Shown here piece by piece: positions 34,415-43,361 of a DNA stretch of 64,000 bases. The DNA comes from Dendrophyllia cribrosa (taxonomy: Eukaryota > Cnidaria > Anthozoa > Scleractinia > Dendrophylliidae), in NCBI GenBank assembly GCA_024195265.1, contig JAJLRJ010000006.1, positions 26,764,270-26,828,269 on the forward strand, written 5' to 3'. A model generated the notes under the pieces. The model saw nothing but the letters and a program-made list of their open reading frames with translations. It did not search any database and was not told the origin of the DNA. The position numbers were made by a program, and so were the translations under genes. Each line of letters opens with the position of its first letter. The stretch's first letter is position 1.

Positions 34415-36472
34415 ATGAACAGAATTCCTGGCTATTATAGCGATCAGATACAAACAGGGCTTGCTTTGAGTGGCGATATGGTCTCCAAAGGCTTGTTTGT
34501 TGACGGTTATTTCAGATTGTGCTCTTTAAACCAGCTTGAACCAAGCCTGGCACACAACCAGTTTCTAAACGGAGGAAACAAGTTCAAAACGAAGGGTGAC
34601 ACAACGCTTGCGTGGGGAGTTTGTTATTTATTTAGCAAACGGATGATAACAAGAAATCAAAAGGCAATCATCGATGTCGGTTCACTCAAATCAAAACAAT
34701 TATTTGAGAGAATTATGTCTTCCATTGCTGAGAAGGACATATGGTGTTGTTATGGAGCTGTAAGGATGTCGTTTAGAAAACAGGACGAAGATGAGGAGTT
34801 TTTGCGTTACGCCCATATGCAAGAAGTGTTTTCAGTGGGTTCAGAAGGTCCTAAACCAGTGGCTGTGTTCGCCTGGAAGCTCCTGGATATAACTGAGATT
34901 TGGGCTCCAAAGCAACCAAATTATTTGAGCAACATTCAAACGTCAGTCGAGCGTTTTCATAACAGCTTGGCAAGCCTTCGAAAAAAGATAACAGAACACT
35001 CTGAAGAGAAAAGCATCCAACAAATCGTCCCTGTCAAAACTGTTCCAAACAATTTAGGTGATGACAGTGCAGTGTTGGAAGCCTTCTTGCTCTCAAAAAT
35101 GGTATCAATTGAAAAAACATACCCCAGTCTATATCCCAACTGAGCCAATGGAGCAACTGGCTTTTGGTGAATCCCGTTGGGATTATTTGGCAGACATGAT
35201 CAAAGATTACATCCTTGAATTGACTGAAAGAGAAGTCCAGCGTGACTTGGCTGCAAGGGCCCTTCATCAATGCAGGATGAAATCTGTATGCCGTGCAATA
35301 AAAAATCATTATCACTGGCAACACGATTGCTACAGTGTGTTGCCCAGTTTCCGGCCAGTACCAGTTTCCGGCCAAAAAACAATTACGTCGGTTATGTTCG
35401 TCGGAGTTTTAAATTTTCGTCCACCGAAGCGTTCCGAAAGAAAGACGAACATTTCCGCTACACATTGGTGGTTTTGGCGTTCTTTTTGAACAAGGAACGG
35501 CTGAGGAAGGAAATGTTTTGTCCAGGTGATTGAACGTTTAGCGATTAATTTTGGCTCGTTTCACTGCACATCAAAACTACCGTAGATAAACAAATAGCTC
35601 GTTTCACAGGAAATATCTCAAGGAGCTTCATAATTTTTGGACAAATATTAGATTAAAGATGAAAGTGATTAGGGAATCTATCATCGTCAGCTGGAATAGG
35701 GCTGTTCCTGAAATTTTAGCAGTCAACTCTCAGCGAAGATTTCGACCTAGTGTGCCAGTTTCCGGCCACTAAAAGACACATTGCTCAAAACCTATTTCTT
35801 ATTAAGTGAAAGAACCGAATATTAAAATTTCCTGGTCGAGAAATTAAAGATACATGTGTTAGTGTAACAAAGATTACGAATTAACAACAGCTTATGCATG
35901 TATAGCGTGACTAAAAGTACGTAAGTCATGATTTGTTTTTGTAGTAGTCTGTCAACAAACTGCGGAAGACACGCTTCCGGGTCACTAAGGTCATACGTAT
36001 TTTGAATAGTAAAACAGTAGGCGACAAAGCTTAATATTGAAACTTACCTGATATTTATAACTAGGCGACCACTATTATCAAGGGACTTACAAGTCGGTTT
36101 ACGTCGAGCGGTTTCAAGGAAAATTTACTTTAAGTCGGTGGCCGGAAACTGGGCTAGCTGGCCGGAAACTGGGCAACTTACTAGTTTTGCGAAAAATGGT
36201 ATAATTTCTTTAATACTTGGGGAAGGTTGCCAACCATTTAACGTTTTAAAGGTAAGTAAATGAACTGTCTTTGAAAGGAAATTGAGAAATTTTCCGTGCA
36301 AAACAAAGGAGTTATAGCGATTACAAACTAAAGTGGCCGGAAACTGGGCAACATACTGTATTTCCATATTTTTACTTCACAAACATGTGATAAATGTCAA
36401 GGACACTTCTCGTCAGAAGTGGTCCTGGGCATGCACAGAGTCATTTGTCCTGGCAGTGCTCACTCAACGTGA
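34415..36472 (+). pseudogene. Left-end element gene ending in a C2H2 finger, doubly broken
   Basis: Three plus-strand pieces belong together. Piece 1 (34415 to about 35113) encodes about 233 residues starting MNRIPGYYSDQ. A shift at a run of A near 35112 moves the frame into piece 2 (to 35332), which contains EREVQRDLAARALHQC. A 1-kb MITE then splits a codon, and piece 3 (36359-36472) ends with a C2H2-like finger (CDKCQGHFSSEVVLGMHRVIC). The stop overlaps the 3' end of the convergent VLTF3-like gene by 13 bp, a packing typical of the element, so I assign it to the virus. The finger suggests nucleic-acid binding. The rest matches no family I recognise. No TATATAC motif lies before the ATG; the repeat at 34093-34392 occupies that place. 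Confidence 0.55.
35331..36360. mobile_element. 1.03-kb Tc1/mariner-like MITE inserted in the left-end gene
   Basis: The termini TACAGTGTGTTGCCCAGTTT and the inverse ending GGGCAACATACTGTA define the element, with CCGGCC continuing each arm. TA is duplicated at both ends. Extra copies of CAGTTTCCGGCC (35360, 35758 and 36130-36175) give subterminal repeats. Removing the insertion with one TA leaves an uninterrupted codon in the host frame, which dates the MITE after the virus. No transposase is encoded. Confidence 0.9.
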
Positions 36473-37152
36473 CCCATCTTTTCAAGCATGATCTTCCAGT
36501 TTTGTTCGTGCTTCCACATTGATTTTTCTGGGACTTGCAGCCAGAAGTAATTGACAAGCCGATGTGGCCCTTTTATCGCATCCAAGATTTTGTGGGCCAC
36601 AAAGGGCATGGAGATTCTTTTCGGCAGATATTCTTCGATGAATTTGAAAGAATCATTTGCATGTTGTATTTCATCATTGGACAAGCAGACGTGGTGTTCA
36701 CAAATTTTCAGATGTTTGTTGAGATAGCTTTTGAAGTTGTAGTGTTTGGTGGCCATTCTTTTTTTGGTAATTGTGTAATCACCACCATAGAGCCCGTTGT
36801 AATCGAAGGTCACACCATCCAGAGGCTCTAAGAGGCCGCAGTCCTCACAGCAAAGTTCTGATGAAAACATACTGAGGTTTAATTTGCCTTTGCAGTTTTG
36901 GCAAATTTTTGTCCTTTCATTCACAAGGGCGAAAGGTGAGTGTTGGGGGTATTGCGCCTCGGGAGAAAGATACTCCTTGATGGTATGAAGACGTTCTGAC
37001 AGGTTTGAACGCCGTATTTCTTTGGTGTAGTTTTCGAGTGAGCGCAGGAGGATAAATTTGTATTCTTTATCAAGCTCATCGAGTTTGGGTTTGTATTCGC
37101 CTTTAGTGTCCAAGGAACGAACATCAGCCAGTTGTTTAGCGAACTTCTCCAT
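36460..37152 (-). CDS. VLTF3-like late transcription factor (putative)
   Basis: The product has about 230 residues if the ATG at 37152 is used. The frame is open further upstream without another ATG, so the original start may be lost. A zinc ribbon (CQNCKG, then CCEDCG) lies in its middle at about 36840-36910 (genome). It is followed by YTITKKRMATKHYNFKSYL with a conserved aromatic/basic pattern, then CEHHVC and a helical C-terminus. A zinc ribbon followed by a Y..KR...H-Y/H-F...L block is the layout of poxvirus VLTF3-type late transcription factors known from nucleocytoplasmic large DNA viruses and relatives. This is family knowledge applied by eye, and a profile search has not been done. 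It lacks the TATATAC motif that other genes carry, as an early or regulatory gene might. It is convergent with the left-end gene. Confidence 0.55.
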   Translation of the reverse strand: MEKFAKQLADVRSLDTKGEYKPKLDELDKEYKFILLRSLENYTKEIRRSNLSERLHTIKEYLSPEAQYPQHSPFALVNERTKICQNCKGKLNLSMFSSELCCEDCGLLEPLDGVTFDYNGLYGGDYTITKKRMATKHYNFKSYLNKHLKICEHHVCLSNDEIQHANDSFKFIEEYLPKRISMPFVAHKILDAIKGPHRLVNYFWLQVPEKSMWKHEQNWKIMLEKMGHVE

Positions 37153-37230
37153 GTTTGTACACACCCTGGTTATGTATTCAATTGGGCGCAAATGATTTAT
37201 CCTTAGAAATGTAGAGGTTAAAGCCAGAGT

Positions 37231-37917
37231 TTAATCTCTCAAATCGGACTTGGATGCTGCGGTGAGAAGACTTATCTTTTTTTGAAACTCTTGTTTGACT
37301 TCCTTGCGAAGTTTGTTTTTGAGTTTCTCGAGGTCTGGCGCTTGTGTTTGAGTGCCAACGTTTTTTTTAGCTTTAACACCATCCCTGATTGCAGCTTTGA
37401 GTTCGTGATATTTTTCCACCTCACGAGTAATTATGGCGAATTCTGCATCACTTATCCTCTTGTCTTCCAGAGCCTTTGAGACCAGTTCATAGACAGAGTT
37501 GCGTTTAGCCAGGGCCAGTGTGTAGATATTCTCGTGTTTGGTCACTTTACGTTCTAATCGCTTGTTGGCAGCTGTAAAGCCAACAGAGGACAGCCCACAG
37601 AGGGTCGCGACGCCGGCAAGTGCTGGACTTGCAATAATTCCGAATCCAGTCAATGCAGTGGCAAGGACCCTTGATGACAGCCCAACAGAAAGCGACCCAA
37701 GGCCAACCGCCGAGTAATGAACTAAGGATTGGGTTCGTTTATATTTCTTTGCGACCTGACGGTAATGCTCGGCTTCATGAGACAGCTCTTTAAGCAAGTC
37801 AGAGATCTTTTTGAGTCGGAAGTCTTCTGCATTGATTTGAGTGATCCCAAGGTCAGGGTATATCTTTTGTGTCTCACTGTATTCGGGGGCCGATGGAAGC
37901 ACATTGGCAGAACTCAT
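37231..37917 (-). CDS. Element protein with glycine-rich membrane hairpin and helices
   Basis: This 228-residue protein begins ATG at 37917, eight bases after TATATAC. An N-terminal helical part (KISDLLKELSHEAEHYRQ) leads to a hydrophobic, glycine/alanine-rich double segment at residues 66-113 (VGLGSLSVGLSSRVLATALT and GIIASPALAGVATLCG). A charged coiled-coil-like C-terminal half follows (DAEFAIITREVEKYHELKAA) with a lysine-rich end. The paired hydrophobic stretches suggest a membrane hairpin. From memory, similar proteins of unknown function are common beside cnidarian Polintons. It lies head-to-tail between the penton-like gene (23-bp gap) and the VLTF3-like gene, which suggests a structural or membrane-interaction role. 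No enzymatic motif is visible. Confidence 0.75.
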   Translation of the reverse strand: MSSANVLPSAPEYSETQKIYPDLGITQINAEDFRLKKISDLLKELSHEAEHYRQVAKKYKRTQSLVHYSAVGLGSLSVGLSSRVLATALTGFGIIASPALAGVATLCGLSSVGFTAANKRLERKVTKHENIYTLALAKRNSVYELVSKALEDKRISDAEFAIITREVEKYHELKAAIRDGVKAKKNVGTQTQAPDLEKLKNKLRKEVKQEFQKKISLLTAASKSDLRD

Positions 37918-37936
37918 GGCGTGGGGTATATATATG
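37918..37936 (-). promoter_or_regulatory. TATATATAC start-proximal motif
   Basis: The minus strand reads TATATATACCCCACGCC directly before the ATG at 37917, leaving eight bases between the motif and the start codon. Confidence 0.7.
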
Positions 37937-37940
37937 ATTT

Positions 37941-38612
37941 TTAATTTAGCTCAACTTCAAATTCCAAAGGCGCGTCATTGAAGATGAAGAGGTCATTGTT
38001 CTCATCCCTCACTGACAGTGTGATAGAGTTAACATAATCACTAGACGAAACGTCATGCAAGACGTTCTGCTGTGTTGGTTGGTAATGAACCTTTTCAAAT
38101 GATTTCCCACGAATATCAAACCGAGCCAAAACCGTCGAAGGCTTTCCATTGAGGAGGTTTTGTTCTTTATCAACCAGATCACAGTGGATGAAGTAAGTGC
38201 TTGGTGCCCTTAAACGCTTGACGAAGGTTATTAGCATCAATACAGGGCGTATGCCAAGCAATTCTGCCAGATTATTACTTAACTTCACACTGCCGCTGTT
38301 ACTTGTAATTACCATGGCCCCATATTGTCTGTTTGTTTCAATTGTTAGATTTAAACTTCTGTCAAAGTCTTTTAGGCTTTCAAAGTCTTTTGTTAAACTC
38401 TCAATAGTGTAATGCCCTGGAAGTAAGGTCGCCTCACGTGATGAACCATTAGGGGGAGGGTTTGCTGGGGAAACCTTTGCTTCTTCTTTCAAATTATGCC
38501 AAGAGTTGAAAATTGAGCAAGAAACAAGACGGATGTAACTCGGTTTCGGCAGTGGGTGCTCGAAGTAGATCGTGTGAGGATTCGAATGTGTGACGATTGT
38601 TAACACAACCAT
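37941..38612 (-). CDS. Penton-like minor capsid protein
   Basis: The 223-residue product starts with ATG at 38612, six bases after TATATAC. Its early segment (HTIYFEHPLPKPSYIRLV) resembles the first strands of the single jelly-roll pentons of Polintons and adintoviruses. It is followed by a middle helix region (YTIESLTKDFESL), LSNNLAELLGI and YFIHCDLVD. The C-terminal strand SVRDENNDLFIFNDAPLEFE is the most characteristic segment, since Polinton pentons typically end in a D-x-x-G/N-x-x-x-x-F..-strand of this kind. In the virion it would occupy the five-fold vertices beside the major capsid protein. The gene is divergent from the 38657 gene and shares a 44-bp promoter region. The reading frame is intact. 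Confidence 0.7.
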   Translation of the reverse strand: MVVLTIVTHSNPHTIYFEHPLPKPSYIRLVSCSIFNSWHNLKEEAKVSPANPPPNGSSREATLLPGHYTIESLTKDFESLKDFDRSLNLTIETNRQYGAMVITSNSGSVKLSNNLAELLGIRPVLMLITFVKRLRAPSTYFIHCDLVDKEQNLLNGKPSTVLARFDIRGKSFEKVHYQPTQQNVLHDVSSSDYVNSITLSVRDENNDLFIFNDAPLEFEVELN

Positions 38613-38656
38613 GATGGTGTATATAATGACATTTTAAAATATAAATATATACAATC
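38613..38656. promoter_or_regulatory. Bidirectional promoter region with two TATATAC motifs
   Basis: A plus-strand TATATAC at 38646-38652 lies four bases before the ATG at 38657. On the minus strand, TATATAC ends at 38619, six bases before the ATG at 38612. The spacer is AT-rich, and the whole divergent intergenic region is 44 bp. Confidence 0.75.
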
Positions 38657-40104
38657 ATGTTTGGAAGACGGCCCGGTGGATTTAATCCTAATTCAAATCT
38701 TGGCATCTCCATCGGTGGCCACAATTACGGCCCCCACCCCCCTTTTATTCGCCTCCAAACGCCTATACCCATGTCGCGCCAAAGCCACACACAGATCCTG
38801 AAATGGCTTGGTTGAGTTCGCCGGAGGCAGCAAAGCTCTACGCCGCGGCCAAGGCCAAGGCGCTCTCAGACTTCAAAAAGCGTTTCCCTCGCGCCGATAT
38901 GTCTCACTTTGAAGTGCAAGTAGAGTATGGTGACGACCACAAAACAGCTACAGGAGAAGTGCTTTACAAAGAAGGCCAAGGCTCATTGGCACTTATCACA
39001 GAAATAGCCCACAAAGATTGGACTGGCGCCGAAAGAGACGCTCTTGGCCTTCATTATGACGGAGGTTTCCCTTATCAGCTATCGTTGGGGCAGCCAGAAA
39101 AGTCAATCCCGGCCATTGCTTTCGACACCGCAATTGACAAAGACATGATGATTGGCGCTATCTTGAACGACGAAGCGCAAAAGATTTACGTCACGCCAAC
39201 TGATTATTTCACAACGAAATACAGAAACATATTCAGGGACACGCAGATTTCATTCACAACCGCCAAATATGGCCGAAAGTGGATGGGTGGCCCGCATATG
39301 AACTTTTGGCCGCAACAACTCTCTTTCGCACTGTGGTGTGCAACAACCGGCTGTGGAATCTCGCGTGACATTCTCTTCGATAAGAACTCAAGTCTATCCT
39401 TAACCCCACAGCTCCGGTCGTTTTACCGGTTTCACGTTTATTTCACAACAAGGCGAATACTCTACCAGATGGGTGGGGAACAAAGCGTGAGTGCTTTGCC
39501 AGACGACCCCCCATTTAACCAGAAAGACAACAAATACAACATCGACGCGTACAAGAAGCTTTGCATCGAGTTCGGTATCGACCCCAGTTCTGACTTCCGT
39601 TACACATACGGCAAGAATCACGGTCTTGGGAATGTCTACATTTGGGTTTATGGAGAGGGCCCCACATCTACCGATTACACTTATCCAGACTCTGATCTAG
39701 CTCTGTTCGATGATGAGCGCGTAACTGACAGAAAAGACTCCAATTATAAAGCCAATGGAATAACTTACGTCCGCAACGACCAAGGGGCGGACACCCAGTT
39801 CGAGCACTTTGTGCCAAATTACGCACAGGGCCTGACACAGCCAGGGCTCGCGCGTATGAACCAATCAATCGAGGCCTTTGTGTACTGCATTCTTGGTTCA
39901 CAAGCCAAAACCCGCAGCAGCATCATTGGAAGAGGAGGCCGGGCTTTCGAAACGCAGAGAGTATTCCTCACCCATCTAGAGGAGGCCATAATCCTGAACG
40001 ACATCGCAACAAGCGTGCAGCGTTACCAGCTTGCCATCCAAGCAACGAAAGTGCGTCTGGACTTTGCGACAGCACCCGGAGCTGGCTCATGCCATCGCGC
40101 ATGA
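38657..40104 (+). pseudogene. Large conserved element protein, one frameshift at a C-tract
   Basis: A motif-preceded ATG at 38657 opens a frame of about 29 codons rich in glycine, asparagine and proline. At the C-tract near 38735-38745 a second plus frame takes over and stays open to 40104. That frame includes an ATG at 38803 giving 433 residues. A one-base indel in the tract would link both parts, and translation from 38803 alone is the alternative. The body holds an aromatic-rich core: WPQQLSFALWCATTGCGISR at about residues 168-187 from 38803, then LRSFYRFHVYFTTRRILYQM. No enzyme motif is present. I recall similar large proteins from cnidarian Polintons but know no function. A virion component is the best guess, given its place beside the penton-like gene. 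Confidence 0.6.
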
Positions 40105-40490
40105 TTATCAACACAGAGAGCGTGATCGGGTATAACAACAATCTACAGGAGGCAACGCAAGGGATGAAGCTGGGGGTGAACAGTGGTGTTAATCTGGGCA
40201 CAAAAAAAGCCTCCCTTCGCCACATGGACGGTGGACCAACAAAGATCAATCCACCAAACAGCCACCCATCAAACCCGATACATAAACAGGCCACACAGGC
40301 ACAGGGCATTGCGCCCAAACCGAAGGCAGCACCCACACCCACACCCACACCCACACCACAACCAGCCCCCGCACCAACCCCCGCACCCACACCACAGCCC
40401 GACCCACAGCCCGACCCGCATCACGTCTCCAAGGCAGTCGTTGGTGTGGGTGTGATTGCTTTGGCAGGGCTTTTCGTTTGGTTAAGATAA
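40089..40490 (+). CDS. Proline-rich protein with C-terminal membrane anchor
   Basis: The frame overlaps the end of the preceding gene by 16 bp and gives 133 residues from ATG at 40089. It starts with MPSRMIINTESVIGYNNNL, continues with a lysine/glycine segment and a proline/threonine tract (APTPTPTPTPQPAPAPTP, DNA repeat CACACC), and ends with a hydrophobic anchor VVGVGVIALAGLFVWLR. It has no TATATAC motif of its own. It may be translated by coupling, or be the C-terminal part of the 38657 gene separated by a second frameshift at about 40080; both readings fit. The product is probably a tail-anchored membrane or inner-virion protein. It ends four bases from the convergent coiled-coil gene. 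Confidence 0.55.
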   Translation: MPSRMIINTESVIGYNNNLQEATQGMKLGVNSGVNLGTKKASLRHMDGGPTKINPPNSHPSNPIHKQATQAQGIAPKPKAAPTPTPTPTPQPAPAPTPAPTPQPDPQPDPHHVSKAVVGVGVIALAGLFVWLR

Positions 40491-40494
40491 GTGT

Positions 40495-42042
40495 TCAAGA
40501 CTTCGAACGCTTGGTGATCCTTTCAACAAGGAAGGCCACCACGGCAAGGATGAGCAGCCAGGCGTGTTCACCCAGAAAGGAGATTACCGACCCAGCCGTT
40601 TTGAAGCGGAAGCTAACAATTGTGCCAATGAGGCCAGGCAAGGCGCTGGCTGCTTTTTTGGCAAGCTCTTTAAGCCCATTTCCAATAGCCTTGGTGGCCT
40701 TTGCTAGGCCGTTCAAGGTGGCGAGTACAACAGCGCTGATGGTGATGCCAGCTGCCAGAACAATAGCTTGCAGGGTCCATCCGTATTTCTTGAAGATTTC
40801 TCTGACCCTCTCTCTCAAAGACAGGGCTTGTTCCCTTTCTTGAACCTGTGTTCTGAGCCTTGCCAGCTCTTCTTCTCGCTCAGCAACTCTGGCTTCCGCC
40901 GCTTCTCATTCAGAGGGAGACGTGTTCTCATCCTCTATGACGCGCTTGTCTTCAGCATTCTGTCGTTCAAGCTCGGTTTCTCTTTCGTTTAACTCAACAA
41001 GAGGTTTAGTTGCGTTTAGCCTTGCTTCAACTTCATTTCTTTCCTTCACCATAGCAGAAAGGCGTGTTCTTCTTTTGTCCACCTTTGCCTGTTCTTGGTC
41101 TCGTTGTTTTTGTATTTTTTGCAGGGCCCCTAATTCTTTTTTCTGGTTTTCAAGATCTCGTTGAAGATTCTTTTTCACCAGTTTTAGGCGGTCTTTCTCG
41201 GCTTGATTTTCAACGCTTGAACCGTGTTCATCCTCCAGATTGTCAATCTTCGCTTGAGTTTGCTCAATTCTGTTTCTGAGGTTTTGCACCTCATTTTGTG
41301 CTTTTTGTTGTTCCACAGCAGCCCTTTCATTCTCCTTCAGTTGTTTTTCTGCCTCCTTCAATCTTTGTCTTTCTTCCCTTATTGAGGCATCCGCTTCAGA
41401 GACAATCTCTTCAGCGCTTGGGCCAAGAGCTTTTTTGAACCTGTCTGTGAATGATTTAAGAAGGCTCGACCCATCTTGTTTGAAAATGGGAGTCTCGCCG
41501 CCCTTTGGCCCAAAGGAAACTATTTTGCCATCATTTCCTGGTTTTTTACCGTAACCAATTGGGCCTAATCTCTCGTTGGATACTTTTGGAAAGCGCCTTC
41601 TTATCCAGTCCCTAGCTTTACCAACCATTTTTTGTTTGTCTTCTTCAGGAGTGAAGTCACTAAAATTAGGGATGTCAGGAACTAATAACCCACTCTGCTC
41701 AGTAGGTATTGTATGCATTTCATGCTGCTCACCGTTATGGTATGGAGGGGATGTGCCAGCACCTGGTTTATAAGGTTGACTTTTTTCGCGAGGCATTGTA
41801 TGCATTTCATGCTGCTCGTCACCAGGACGATATGGGGTGGATGTAACGCCTGGTTCAAAGGGTTGCGTGGTGTTGGGGCCGGTGTCTTGGTCTTGTGCCC
41901 ATTGTTGGGCTTTTTGCCGTTCTTCTTCTGTCATTTGATTCCACATGACTTCAACCTCGTCATCGTCATCCCCGCCATCCTCTGTGCCTGGGATGGGGGT
42001 TTCCTCAGTTGGATCAGTTGGATCATATCCGCCTTCTGCCAT
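40495..42042 (-). pseudogene. Coiled-coil protein with C-terminal membrane tail, in-frame stop
   Basis: The gene starts at the internal ATG at 42042, five bases after TATATAC. The longer frame upstream to 42087 would run through the promoter. An acidic, proline-rich N-terminus (DDDDEVEVMWNQ) is followed by FGPKGGETPIFKQDG and then about 180 residues of heptad-like coiled coil. A TGA at 40906-40908 interrupts the frame. Downstream the same frame stays open for another 137 codons, continues the coiled coil without a methionine, and ends in a lysine-rich amphipathic and hydrophobic region (YGWTLQAIVLAAGITISAVV, LLILAVVAFLVERITK). The downstream part lacks a start and motif, so a nonsense mutation in one gene is more likely than two genes. 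A CpG-type C-to-T change could cause it. A membrane-associated or core protein is plausible. Confidence 0.7.
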
Positions 42043-42085
42043 CGTGGGTATATAAATATAAATTTTAAAAACACAAATATATACC
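42043..42085. promoter_or_regulatory. Bidirectional promoter region with two start-proximal motifs
   Basis: The plus strand has TATATAC at 42078-42084, one base before the MCP ATG. The minus strand has TTTATATAC ending at 42048, five bases before the ATG at 42042. The two motifs face away from each other across an A/T-rich 22-bp core. Confidence 0.8.
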
Positions 42086-43336
42086 ATGGCTGTGCAACCG
42101 AATCTACTTCCATCTCACAGTGAAAAGACACTGGGCGCCATGAAAGCAGAGCGAACCGTCAAGCGCATCACACACAACCCTTCTGAGGTCAGCCCCGGCG
42201 AGACACTTTATGTCTCGGTACCCAAGCTGGGCACTGACGATGTTATTGTGTCCGGCTCGCTGTCCCTGGTGTTTAACATTAGCCTAGCCGGCGGTCATGC
42301 AAACAACTTTCTCGTACAAAATGTTTCTCGGGCCCTGGTGGACAGGTTTGTTGTAAAGTTTGCCGCCACCACTGTCCAGGACACGGTTGGGTATGACATC
42401 TACAAGATCTTCGAAGATCTCTTCAGATCAGCCGATGAGCGGGAAAATATGCTTATGGAGGGCATCCAGAGTGTGGATTTGTGCAAGATCCGCTCTGGTG
42501 CTGGCGACAAGAAAACTTCTGGTGTGGATGCGGAAACCAAGCTGGAGGCAATATACAAGAATAAGTATCGCATCAAGCTGGATCACCAAATCTTAACTGA
42601 CCACGGTGTTATATACCCTCAAGCACTATATAACGATCTGGTCTTCGAACTAACCCTCGCTCCCGCAAACCAAGTTGCCCGAGGCTCAGACACAAGCAAG
42701 CTCGTGTACAAGTTGGAAAACATCCAGCTGGAGTATGAGACGATCAGAAGTGCGGAGCTGGCCAACGCAGCAACAAACACTTACAACAGTGGCAAGGAGT
42801 TCGCTTATGACCTGGTAATGCGAGATCGGGTGCATCCCTTCTCAAAAAGTGGTGACACTCGGCTGAATCTTAGGGTTAACCCACAGCGCCGGTCTCTCAA
42901 GGGCATCCTCTTGCTGTTCATCAACCCCTACACTGCTGGTGTCAGGGACTCTGAGAACTATTTCAATCCAGACATCACCAAAGTGAATCTCACAGTCAAC
43001 GGTGTTCCAAACAGGCTTTACAACGAGGGCATCAGTGGTACTGACATGTGGAGAGAGATAACCCGGCATTTTATCCCACACACGCGCGGCAGGCCCAACA
43101 TGAACCTGACCAAATATCTCACAGGCAACAAGTTTGGTCTCTGGATCGACCTGCGGTCCATGGGTGACACATCCCTGCACGGCAACGGCCAACGGCTCGT
43201 CAACACACAGGATGGCGTGCAACTCGAGATCGAACGAAACGGCACAGGCTCGGGAAACGCACACTGCCACATCTTCACACTCTCAGACGCACAGATGAAC
43301 ATCATGGACAGGCAGCTGGAATCGGTTCAGTACTAA
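42086..43336 (+). CDS. Major capsid protein (double jelly-roll)
   Basis: This intact 416-residue frame begins with ATG one base after TATATAC. Beta-rich sequence starts with the strand-like segment SPGETLYVSVPKLGTDDVIV and a following VSGSLSLVFNI. A middle segment contains YKNKYRIKLDHQ, and NIQLEYETIRS marks the end of the first jelly roll. The second half carries LNLRVNPQRRSLKGILLLF and a turn with NPYTAGVRDSENYFNP. The C-terminal part ends VQLEIERNGTGSG plus a final helix. Length, order and the second-half RRSLKGILLLF region fit Polinton/adintovirus double-jelly-roll capsid proteins. The product would form hexon-like capsomers. It sits between the coiled-coil gene and the packaging ATPase. 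No stop or frameshift is seen, in contrast to several neighbours. Confidence 0.85.
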   Translation: MAVQPNLLPSHSEKTLGAMKAERTVKRITHNPSEVSPGETLYVSVPKLGTDDVIVSGSLSLVFNISLAGGHANNFLVQNVSRALVDRFVVKFAATTVQDTVGYDIYKIFEDLFRSADERENMLMEGIQSVDLCKIRSGAGDKKTSGVDAETKLEAIYKNKYRIKLDHQILTDHGVIYPQALYNDLVFELTLAPANQVARGSDTSKLVYKLENIQLEYETIRSAELANAATNTYNSGKEFAYDLVMRDRVHPFSKSGDTRLNLRVNPQRRSLKGILLLFINPYTAGVRDSENYFNPDITKVNLTVNGVPNRLYNEGISGTDMWREITRHFIPHTRGRPNMNLTKYLTGNKFGLWIDLRSMGDTSLHGNGQRLVNTQDGVQLEIERNGTGSGNAHCHIFTLSDAQMNIMDRQLESVQY

Positions 43337-43353
43337 GAAAACGCAACACGCAT

Positions 43354-43361
43354 TATATACC
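43354..43361 (+). promoter_or_regulatory. TATATAC motif of the ATPase gene
   Basis: TATATAC at 43354-43360 lies one base before the ATG at 43362, only 17 bp after the MCP stop codon. Confidence 0.75.

Noticed and set aside
39968..40390. 140-codon glycine/valine-rich minus-strand ORF
   Set aside because: It is the antisense of the ACACCC repeats in the proline-rich gene.
42043..42087. N-terminal extension of the coiled-coil gene to 42087
   Set aside because: It would translate the promoter itself; the ATG at 42042 follows the motif.
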